Of a stretch of 64,000 nucleotides of DNA, positions 52,231-62,319 are shown in pieces. The translations under genes were made by a program, and so were the position numbers. Location of the stretch: assembly GCA_047967505.1 (NCBI GenBank), contig CM106538.1; one strand, 5' to 3'. The DNA comes from Dipteris shenzhenensis (lineage: Eukaryota; Polypodiophyta; Polypodiopsida; Gleicheniales). Position 1 is the first letter of the stretch. Every line of letters starts with the position of its first letter. Below the pieces are notes generated by a model. It did not search any database, had not been told where the DNA came from, and saw only the letters and a program-made list of their open reading frames with translations.

Positions 52231-54130
52231 GTTGTAAATCCTGGTGAAACTTTAAAAAATCTCTCATAAAAGTTTCAAATCTTGGAGAATTTTTCAAACT
52301 TTTATTTTTAGCTGCTGAACTAAACCTAAACTAGCTTGCTGTAGGAGAGTAACAAGAGCCTAGGCTTAACCAAAGCCAAGGCCAGACTAACCTAGGATCT
52401 AGGATTAGATTTAAGGTTAGAGCATGGTCTATCCCAGGGTTAGGAATAACCTCGGAATGTGGCCAAAGCTTATAGATTGAGCTGGCCTGCTAATTTAGGC
52501 ATGGCTGAGCTAAACATGGCAACGCTTGACCCACAAGCTACTTTGGACATGCATGCTAAAGTTAAGGCTCACTGCTAAAGATAGCCGGGGCGTGGCCATA
52601 AGTATAGGCCAAGGGCTCCTTATAGGGGGTCCGAGCGCTTAGGACATAGACCTGCTGGCCTAGGAGCCGCAACTAGAGGAAAGGGCATGTGGTATGGGAT
52701 GCAGGACTGGATTTCAAGGCTGGCTGGCTTGGGGGTGGCTCGACGTACTGAGCCTATGGCTGGGTGGTGAGCTGCTAGCTCCCACCCTTATGGGTTATTA
52801 GCGGGTGCATCCCATGGTTTGTATCAACTCTGGCTTAAAGTTGTACCCTACCAAGGTCTGTTGCTTACCAAACTTGGTCAAGCAGTTGTTTCAAAAGTCC
52901 CACCCTGATCCCACTAAGCGACTATCAACTATCCCAATAACATTGACCAAACCAAAGAGTAGGGACTAAGATATACGAATCACCATCTGAAACTCACCTG
53001 CCCAATCATAGAGCTCTTTCAGCTCACTCTTGTGCACATAAAAGTCAGGGGTAAGCTCTATGCCTTGACCCTAGCCCAGTAGACATCCATCTCCCATACC
53101 AGAAACATCCCTTCCACAAGGGAGGCATCGTACTAGCTTGACAGCCTGCCAAAGCTATGACCAAGATCCACAATCCCAGTACCTAATCAATAAATGCCCA
53201 TGACGCAAGCCCTCATGCCAATATATAGCTAGGCCATGGCGAAATATATCATGAATGTTTTTTATCCCTTGAGATCTCTCATCCAGATGGCGTTTCTTAA
53301 CCTTAGCCCTAGGGGCTTCTAAACCTAATGTCTCGTCCCAAGGTCTCTTCTAACCCTTGGTATAGCTACTGGCAACCCATGGTTAGCTAGAGATGTAACC
53401 GGGCTGTTCCAGCCCCCATATGAACCTTCCCCCCAGCCTGATTTGTTCCTGCCTACATAAGCCTCTCCCAGAGGCATGTTGGAGATCTAGTGCAGCAGAG
53501 CTCCTGGACTTTGTTGGAGCCTTACAGTGACGAGGTTCACTCTTTTGCATGCTGCGATATATTCACAGTTTTGTTCACTGTCTGTTTTCTGAGTTTTTGA
53601 CATAAGTTGAATAGTTGAATTGCATGTATGGTGAGCTTTCCATCTGGGCAAAGTCTCTCGATGGGACGACGCATAAACTCCCCACTCTCCTTAACAATGC
53701 TTTTCACCTTAGCCAAATAAAGATTACACAGATAAATGCAGCATATACTATGCACTGTGCACAGCCAACTTTCACGTCTCCCCTTATCTCTGCTAGAGCA
53801 ATGCATGATGGATGTTGTAGATCTGAGAACCAGCACTTTGAGTGTGGGATGTTAGTCCGCAGCAGGTCAATTGAGCAGAGATCCTTGTCCCTTAGATAAG
53901 TACGGCTGCATGCTGTTCATCTTTTATCTGTTTATTATCGTTCATTGCACAGTGGTGGGCAGTATCTGAAAATGTGTTTCGCAATCATACGTACAAGAGA
54001 TGCGATTCAACCGGATGGCACAAGTAAAGGGAGATCAGCAACGCTTAGGCAAAGAGATGCACACCAACCGAACTTTAGCCAAAACATCAACGTCGGTGTA
54101 AGGAGAAATTTATTCATCTCCCACACACAC
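52231..54130. other. LTR-like debris and non-coding intron DNA
   Basis: Near 52313 gctgctgaactaaacctaaa matches about 37240, so this is part of the same LTR family. From 52.4 to 54.1 kb I see no domain-bearing ORF; a short minus-strand reading at 53600-53720 is discussed under rejected items. Confidence 0.5.
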
Positions 54131-54557
54131 CTGTTCAAGAACTCGAACCACGACTTCCACATTGACTTTGTCGACCCCAGCAAGGATATCATTCTTCCCG
54201 TCCTTGGGAATTGCAGCTGCAAAGCACAAACCTGACAACTCGACCGAGCCAATGCTATGAGAGATTGAAAAGCACGAGCACGAGTCGAGTACGAGGGGAA
54301 AACATACGATTAGCACCAAGCTGTCTTCAGCCACTTCAAACTGCTGGGAAGGAGCAAACCGATGATTCCCAGGGCAAAAAGCTTTGGATACCTGCGCTTT
54401 TCGGGGAATGGTTACAGGGGAGAACTGGAGAGCTACGACACAAGCTTCTAGCAGGAAGGGGGGCAAAAGGCGCGAGTGAGGTATGGATTGTGTCGTGGAA
54501 GAAGCGCGCAGAGACGCAATGCAAGAAGGAAGGTCCTTTGAGGAAGGGCGAAGCCAT
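54131..54557 (-). CDS. S4/YlmH-family gene, exons 1-2 with transit-peptide-like N-terminus
   Basis: Exon 1 is 54557-54392: ATG in a good context (gctATGGct), then MASPFLKGPSFLHCVSARFF and a Ser/Pro/Arg-rich stretch almost free of acidic residues, as in chloroplast transit peptides. It ends AAAAGCGCAG|GTATCC. Intron 1 is 175 bp. Exon 2 is 54216-54131, after TTTGCAG: AAIPKDGKNDILAGVDKVNV then EVVVRVLEQ, ending CAG|GTGTGTG. In this family a segment of the form (L/I)P...LL.GVE....V.RV...A directly precedes the WEV...DFLTPP segment, which here is exon 3 at 25164. Exon 2 ends in phase 0 and exon 3 begins in phase 0. An upstream in-frame ATG at 54590 has a weaker context. The link to exon 3 is inferred from homology, strand and phase, not from transcript data. 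Confidence 0.78.
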
Positions 54558-54929
54558 AGCTGCAAAAAGTTGTGTAACTATTCCTATCATAAACCGATGG
54601 AATTTTATACTTATTGGACTACGGGTTTACAAAAGTTCAAAAAAGAGACGGTGATGTTCTCCCATCTCTCTCTATCAGTCACATGGGATGCTTGAGTCAA
54701 GGCAATCCTATAATGGATGCAATCGGACTACACATGTAGGCAAGTTTTGGCAGGAGGTAGGAACGTGTGCCCGTAACTTCGACATGGTTTGACCACCTTC
54801 CGACAACCATGTGTCCCTAATTTTGATAGCATCCGACCTTAACGGATCGCAATCTCCAGTACACATGTGCCTCATCTATCTCTCTCTTCTCTGGGTGCCA
54901 TGTGGCAAGCAAAGGCAACACTCGGGCAC
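54558..54929 (-). promoter_or_regulatory. Upstream region of the S4/YlmH-family gene
   Basis: The minus strand upstream of the start codon should hold the 5' UTR and promoter. The reverse complement has ccaataagtataaaattcc around 54600-54620, with a TATAAA core about 50 bp upstream of the chosen ATG. Assigned by position only. Confidence 0.35.
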
Positions 54930-57900
54930 CACCTTCTCCACTGCCAACCAGTGTGCCAACCTACAAAATTCAAACGTCCAACTCAAAATTGGTGAATCCA
55001 CCATGACCTATCCCCTCCATTCTCGAAATTCGAAAGAGCATAAATCTCTTTTTCCACACTGCAGCTTCAGTTTTCTCATGGATACGCATGTTTGGGGGGG
55101 CTACTACAATATTGTTATTGTAAGCTCGAGCATATGTAATGAATTCAATTAGAAGGCTATTGGAAGAGGCTGCAAATTTCATGTCGCTATAGCTCTTGCT
55201 TTTTACATTCCGTACTTCTCGACCTCTGAAGTGATGGTCTTTCTATAAAGGACTTAACAAAGAAAATATAAAGGTTTTAACAAAATATAAGGGATTACTA
55301 GCGATAGAATTCATCATTGACGGATTACAATGGAAGATGAAGACAACGACGATGGAAGACTATGGAAGATGAAGACAACGACGAAAATCCTAGGGACATA
55401 AGGGCAACAAATAGCAGGTAGTACAAACTCAAGAAGGTCGAGCTGGGTCAAAGCAACGTGGGTGCACGCTATCATGACATGAACGACAATTGTTCTAGCG
55501 ACTGTTCATGGATTGACAGGTAACTCAGTTTCGACAACAAATAAATTCATACCTCGATCATGCTCTAGCAGGAAGCATTGTAAATCATTCACACAAACGA
55601 GTTATGTTCTAGAGCTCTACATAACCTGGGTAGTCACTTTGAATCTGCAATTCAAGATGAACGCTTTGTAGTTGTGCCCTTCCATTATGCAAAAGCAAGT
55701 AACCTTTCATTGAGGACAACACAACTAACAACAAGCCTTGGATTTCGGTGGGAAAATTGGAAGTAGGGGTACTTCCCAGCCACCCATAGATCTAGTACCA
55801 AACGAGGGCCAATGTGCCATAATTGAAGCCTGGAGCGCTAAAATCTTATAGAGATGTGGGGGATAGAGCAATGATGAGCATGGGTGGAGAGGGAATGGAG
55901 AGGCACAGCATGATGGATTGGGAAATAAAATGGTGTGAGCCACAACGGGGAGAGGCAAACATGAAGGAACCTCCAAACATGCAGACCTTCGAACACCACA
56001 TAGCACGGCACCCACATGCAAGCCTCCAAACTTTTAAAAACAAATATGAAATGAGGCATGGATCCATTGTGAGGTGCAGTTGCCAACCTTGATTTCTAGC
56101 CACATGGTCTGTTGCCAAGCTGAAGTTCAGACAACTCTCACACGCTGCTGCAAGGAACACTCCTCCTAAGTCTCTACAAATCCTTACTATATTGCTCACC
56201 TACCACACAAATATGGTATTTTAAAATCTCTACAAATCCTTACACTACTCCACCTGCCACAAACATTGTGCTACCTAGACTTAGAGATCTATCTTTGGTA
56301 TGTGTTTTTTTGCAGGATTGGGTTGCCAAGTTCTCCCAAACAAGCCTGCAATGCAAGCATTTGGCAAGCACTGGCATGGAAGAGCACGCTACAGCTTCTC
56401 ATCTAATATATTTCTTATAGACGGGGTGAGCAAAGGCAGCACGCTTCCTTGGACGCCGCTCAAGGCTTCCATGTGGAATGCCTCTCCCTATGATTTTGAA
56501 TCGCAACCTTTTGCACCACCAACCATTGTGCCAGCCTGTAAATTTCAAACATCAAACCCAAATAGGCGAATCCGCCATGACCCATCCACTAGCTACCCCT
56601 CCATTCTCAAAATTTGAAAAGAGTTTCCATGTTGCAGATTTAGTTTTTTCATGAATTCCATTCTACATACGTTGGGGGAGGCTACTAGAAGAGTGTTACT
56701 ACTAGAAGCTCAAACGTCTACCAGTAGATTCAAGTAGAAGGCTACTGGAAGAGGCTACAGATTTCATGTCTCACGATAGCTCCTACATTTTGCATTCGAT
56801 GTAGTTCCACCTCTGTGATGATGGTCTTTGTGTTAAGGTCTTAACAAAGAAAATATAAAGGTTTTAACAAATAAGGGATTACTAGTGATAGAACTCATCC
56901 TTGATAGAATACCGTGGAAGATGAAGAGAGAGACAAAATTTCTAGGCATGTAGGGGAGCAAACAATAAGTAGTACAAACTCAAGAGGGTCGGGCTATGTC
57001 AAAGCAAGGTGGGTGTGGGCTATCATGACATGAACGGCAATTGTTCTAGCAACATGCTCATGGATTGAGAGGTAACTCAGTTCCGATGACAAAGGAATTC
57101 ATACTCACCTTTCAAGCTTCAATCCTACTCTAGCAACAAGTGTTGTAAATCATTCAGATGGACAAGTTTTGTATTGGAGCTCGATGTTTCCTAGGTAGTC
57201 ACTTTGTTGAGGATGCCCAGAATCCTTTGGAGTTGTGCCCTTTCCATTATGTGAAAGAAAGTAACCTTTCGTTAAGGACATCACAATTAACAACAAGCTG
57301 GGCAAACTAGAAGTTGGGACACTTCCCAGCACCCGCAAAGTGTATGCTATAGATCCAGCAATGAGGGCCAACATGCCATAAGTGGAACTTGGAAAAGCGT
57401 CCTAGAAATGTAGGGCATTTTGCAATGATGAACGTGGGAGGAGAAAGAACATGGCATGATGTATTTAGTAGATGAAATGGTGTGAGGTACAATGGGGAGA
57501 GGCAAACATGAAGGAACCTCCAAACATGCAGACCTTCAAATGAGGTTCAAACACCAAGTAGCCCGGCCACATGCAAACCTCCAAACTGTAAAAATGGATC
57601 TAAAAAGAGGCATGGATCCATTGTGAGGAGTAGTAGCCAATCTTGATTTCTAGCCACATGGTCTATTGCTGGGCCGAAGTTTGGATAGCTCCCATCAGCT
57701 ACTACTGTTGCAAGGAACAATCCTCTAAAGTCTCTACAAATCCTTATTATATTGTTTCACTTGCCACAAACATGGTGTTCCAAAATCTCTACAAATCCTT
57801 ATGTTATTCCACCAACCACAAACATTGTGCTACCTACGCTTACAAAGCTATCTTCAAGTATGTGTTCTTTTGCAAGATTGGGTTGGCAAGTCTTCCCAAA

Positions 57901-58080
57901 CAAGCATGCAATGCAAGCATTTAGGCAAGCACTCGTGTGGAAGAGCATGCTAGATATTCTCATCGTCAAAAAGACAAAAGACAATTTGGATCCCTTGTAC
58001 TTTGTCCCCCTTCTACCAAATGAACTTGCAAGCATTTCAAGCAACTTTGCTCCCTTCTCCCAACTGAGCTTGCAAGCATT
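54930..58080. repeat. Diverged tandem duplication, unit about 1.55-1.59 kb
   Basis: Homologous landmarks recur in order: ttaacaaagaaaatataaag (55254, 56841), aggcaaacatgaaggaacct (55953, 57500) and the block with gcatttggcaagcact / gcatttaggcaagcact (about 56355, 57918). Offsets are 1.55-1.59 kb. Identity is clearly reduced and indels are frequent. No coding domain was found in either unit. Confidence 0.8.
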
Positions 58081-58507
58081 TTACCAAATCTGGGATGTGG
58101 ATGAGCAACAAATAACCACTGGGATAGCAAGTGTACAATGTACTTTCCTACATGCCACCAAAGAAACCATTTGAATGGTTTACCTGTAGCTCTCTATAGT
58201 CAGAGCATCATGGAAGGCAGTGACAACTGCTCACAGCCTTCCCAATGCTCATAAATGAGCATTTGGATGGCAAAATGAGGTTTGGAGGGGGGTTTGGGGC
58301 ACCTCCATTGCACATCGAAACCATCCATTGTCAATGGGTGAATGACTCTCATAGCGGGTGGTGGAATGGAACTCGACAATGTAGCTAGGAGCAAACCTAA
58401 GAAGAGCGTTGAAAAGTAAGATGATATGAACTTCTTTGTCTACAATGACCTTGTGGGTTTTTCCAATTATCTCTCCTGCCCAAAACCTCTATTGTGCAGC
58501 TGTGAAA

Positions 58508-58544
<37 letters not shown>

Positions 58545-60409
58545 CCCTTGGGGACCCTTGTAAACCTAGGATGTACATGTTGGGTGCATAGGATTCATAT
58601 GCTATGGTTCCTCACTTTGGTATGGGAGAGGAGTCTCTTAGGCTTGGTTAATTTATAACTTTATGGCCTCGCCATGATTATTTATGTGTTAGTATAGGAC
58701 TTGGGGCTCCTCAGAATTTTTACTAATTGGGGGCCCATGAGTTATGCATTGATAGAGATGGAGTTTGCATCCCTTACCATGATAAGGGGAATCGGTGGAT
58801 GTAATTGGCGTATGTTTAGACCCCAAGGATTTATTATACCTTTAGGTAAGTGAACTCCTTATGATAGAGGTGCATCCCAAAGGCCTTTATGACGTTGACT
58901 AAGGCACAGTCCTTTGGAGACTTGAATCGAGATTCATAATCACCATGATGGCCCTATATGGCATGAGTTATGGGCTAATAAAGTAGTAAGCATCCAAGGA
59001 GAAGGGACTTATCAATTAAATAGAGAGGGAAATTGACATAGGAGGCATCTAAGGATGGCCTTGGAACATGTTTTTCATTAATAAATGGATTGCCATGGAT
59101 GGATATGTATATGCTTAGCAACTTCCAACCACATCCCTTGAATCACCAAGCTAATGATAAACACCAACAAATTAATGGGGCGAATGGGGAAATGGAATTA
59201 ACCCACTAGTGGCTTTCACAACAATTAATTGGGGAGTAATTTACTACTGGCTCACCAACCACCAGTGACCATGAGCATGGATGGTCTTGACCTTGGAACA
59301 CGAAATGGCCACACACTTCGAGAGGTGCCCAGTCATCGAGCAAACACTAGAGCACCAATTTCCATGAGAACACGGCAGTTGAGGCCACAACAAACTTCCA
59401 CGACCTGAGTAGCAGCACGATAACTAATGGAACAAGAGCATGAAACCTAGGGCAGCAAAGGATTGACGCTGCATTGAAAGGTCTCCTCTATGGATTCCGT
59501 GGAGCATCTTTTGGCACTACGTTTGACTGTTGTATAGCTAATGGAGGTTATTTTGGAGATTTCTTCTGCTACAAAAATGTTGGTCCGAGGCCTTTACATG
59601 AATTACGATGGGAGTACCTCCTTCACCTCAAAATGGCCATCTCTCGATTTGAATGTTACTAGAACTAGTAGATGCACATCAAGTTGTTCCCTCTCCTACT
59701 TCCTCATGGCTACTCCTCGCTGGCTATGTCTGTGTGTATATGTGGTGGTAAGTCCCCTTGGGATACATTCTAGGTCTATCTCTATAGTCACTTCCATTCT
59801 TTCAGGAATGTGAGCCTTCTCTTCTTTCATCTTAGCCACATGTATATCTCTATAGATTGATGCTCAAACTGATGATACTGAAGCCTCCATAATGGGCTGT
59901 TAGATCCTTTTTACAAGATGCTCACCTGCATTAGAGACCCTCATGTGCCTCTACCTTCTGCACCTGTGATTTGCTTGACCTGATGCCTAAGCCCTTTGGT
60001 ATGAGAATGTTGTATTTCCTGGCATCGTGTGTGCTCACCTATGGTTTCTGGCATCGCGTGTGCTCTAGGACATAGCAGTAGATGCCTCATATGTTTTGGT
60101 ATCATGTGTATTGTGTGCTTTGGGAGACAATTGTTTGTCCTTCCTTATGATGCATTTTACAAAAGGCTATTCATGTTTGATATAGAGATGCTTGACCGCT
60201 CTATGAACTACCTCTACATTGAGAAACTCTATCGTTGAAGGATCAAAATTGCTAAATTTTCAAAGAGATTTTCTTTAGCACTCTTGGCAACCGAGCAGAA
60301 ACCCTTCTCCCCTAAGAGCTTACAAATCTCTGTTGAATCACACCTCCTTTTCAAGCATTGCATTGCTCATGTGTCGATCCGAAGGACTGAGTAGTCGTGA
60401 ATACCCATC

Positions 60410-60415
<6 letters not shown>
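58081..60415. other. No recognised gene
   Basis: Mostly unassigned sequence with a TC tract (58510-58542). ORFs at 59474-59813 and 60029-60238 have no known domain. Some regions could be very old retroelement DNA, but nothing supports a specific call. Confidence 0.4.
58510..58542. repeat. (TC)n microsatellite
   Basis: About 33 bp of TC followed by a run of C. Confidence 0.9.
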
Positions 60416-60450
<35 letters not shown>

Positions 60451-60945
60451 GATAGATAGATAGTTTGATCATTCTCTAATGGAGCCTTGCAGGGACCCTT
60501 TGGTTGTCTTGAAATCCAAACTAAACCAAAATAGATCTCAAAATAACCAAATGCAAAAATCATGTAGAACCTGTCTTTTCTTCTTGTATGACATGCCAGT
60601 AGATTAGTCGTCTGCCAAATTAACATAACCTTGCATTAGCCATAGAATAAACACATCATTGTAAGTGTGTGAAAGTGCATGGAAGTAAGTGTGAGTGAGA
60701 AAGTGCGTGTGTGTGTGTGGAGATCAGGATACATGTGTGGGTGTGGGTGTGTGTGGGTTTGTGTGTGTGTGTATAGGAGTGTGTGTACGTATATGTGTGT
60801 GTGCATGTGTGTATGTAAGGGTGCACATATATTAGTGTGTGTGTATGTATGTATAGATAGACAGATAGGAAGATAGATAGTTTGATCATTCTCTAATGGA
60901 GCCTTGTAGGGACCCTTTGTTTGTCTTGAAATGTCAATCATAAGT
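60416..60945. repeat. Two copies of a short sequence with GT/GATA microsatellite tails
   Basis: gatagtttgatcattctcta followed by atggagccttg.agggaccc occurs at about 60459-60520 and about 60876-60940, each preceded by (GATA)n and (GT)n. Seen on minus, each is a short sequence ending in TATC and then CA repeats, as a small retroposon with a microsatellite tail would (inference). The long GT-rich stretch 60700-60850 generates Cys/Val- and His/Thr-rich spurious ORFs. Confidence 0.75.
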
Positions 60946-61528
60946 TGGCATTGATGCTTGAACTTGGAGATAGAACACACCTAAGCACCTTTAGCAACGG
61001 TTTGGGGATCAAAAACAACTTTAGCAACATTTTGGCTTGCGATGACCTGACTTGGTCTAGAAAAGCCTCTACACTAAACTAATTCATGCTCCTCCAGGCT
61101 ATCATAGACACCTCTTGGTCTACTCAGATAGAGCACACAAAGAGAGGCGCAGATTCTGCTCAGATAGAGCACACGTATAGTGATCCCCTGCCACCTTGGA
61201 GCATGATAGTATACTACTGAGCTCTGGCAAATGTACATTTCTTTGTCTCTTTATCTATCTCTATACAGTTTGATTTATGGAGACACCATTCCCAACAACG
61301 TTTTAGATCCCTTTAACTTGTGTTTACGGCCAGTAGAGAAGGATTCAAGGATTATTTCATATGCCATAGTCCCTTGAAGTAGGGGAATAAACTAGTCACT
61401 CCCATGTATGAGGCATTTATATGTTTGATGACAAACCATCGTCTGTTGGAGGAGTTTATATGGAAAGGAAAGTTGTATGTTTTGGATTTTACATTACTTT
61501 GCCCAATTAAAAGGCTTTAAGAATCCAT
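60946..61528. other. No recognised feature
   Basis: A short duplication of ctcagatagagcacac occurs at about 61124 and 61158. Nothing else was seen. Confidence 0.4.
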
Positions 61529-62249
61529 TGTTATATTCAATGCTCCACTCTCGTGTAACTACGCGGGAACCAGCTAACTCTACTTGTAAGCCCCCCCATA
61601 TGAGGAGAAGGCATTTGAGTAGCTCGGTTGTCCGGTCCGTCCTGGTTTGAAACTAGATGGGGGCCATGTGTGGCCTGATGGTTGGACGGAGTTGGCACAC
61701 TACCAACTAGGCTACATGCAAGTGTGGGAAGGCATCCCATGACTAACCGCACTGAGGGTAGACAGAGCTTTTTGCGGGGCAACCCACTCTCAGGTTGCGG
61801 GGCCCGTTTGGAGGCCCAGATGATCCAGGATGGCTGTGGGCTGAACAATAACCATAGGTTAGTTGCTCTATTCTACGCCACGGTTCTATCGTGTGGTCGG
61901 TGGCCTATTTCAAGACCGACCCCCAGTCGATCGTTTTGGGCGGACTGGGTTGGTCACCAAATTGGGTCTAACCGACTACCACTAGTGGCTATATAAGAGC
62001 AAGACTGTGAAGCCCATTTCATCATCACTGGCTACAACAACCCTGATTCCTTAGCATCCAGCCTCCGTCCTCTACTGTTTCCAGCTTGCCATCGAAGCTT
62101 CTTTCACAGGAGCGCACAGTTGGGAGGCAGCGCCATCTATTGTATCAGTTCTATAGTAATCAAATTTTTGATTCTCCATACTATCTTGTTTTCTCTCTCG
62201 CATACGAGATCCTCTTATCTATTGAGCACAGACGTATTATTTTCTTACA
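61529..62249 (+). repeat. copia-2 5' LTR (about 721 bp, left end provisional)
   Basis: The right end TTTCTTACA directly precedes the PBS. TGTTATATTC at 61529 is the best TG start. A TATA box ctatataag is at 61989-61997. The left end is provisional because no second LTR is in view. Confidence 0.65.
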
Positions 62250-62261
62250 TGGTATCAGAGC
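62250..62261 (+). other. copia-2 primer-binding site
   Basis: TGGTATCAGAGC followed by ctgg, complementary to initiator methionine tRNA. Confidence 0.95.
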
Positions 62262-62319
62262 CTGGACTCTAGCAAGAAGATTTGGTAGTGTGCTTCTGTT
62301 TGTGAGCAGATTGTGAAAG

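Larger units (their letters stand above)
25165..54130 (-). other. Intron 2 of the S4/YlmH-family gene, 28,966 bp, TE-filled
   Basis: Donor GTGTGTG at 54130 and acceptor GTGTACAG ending at 25165, both on the minus strand. The interval holds at least seven retroelement insertions, some nested: gypsy-2, LINE-3, an ORF1-only LINE derivative, a second truncated copy of it, gypsy-3, copia-1 and a gypsy-3-type inverted copy. Three of these have readable TSDs, so they arrived by ordinary insertion. No other host exon was recognised inside. Confidence 0.72.

Noticed and set aside
53600-53725. Exon-like minus-strand reading (VKSIVKESGEFMRRPIER) between exons 2 and 3 of the S4/YlmH gene
   Set aside because: It does not match the expected family sequence, and exon 2 joins exon 3 directly in phase 0 with family-like sequence. 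Kept as intron.
59474-60238. Short ORFs in 59.4-60.2 kb
   Set aside because: No domain or family match, and neighbouring frames are equally open.
60636-60980. His/Thr- and Cys/Val-rich ORFs
   Set aside because: Direct translations of GT/CA microsatellites.
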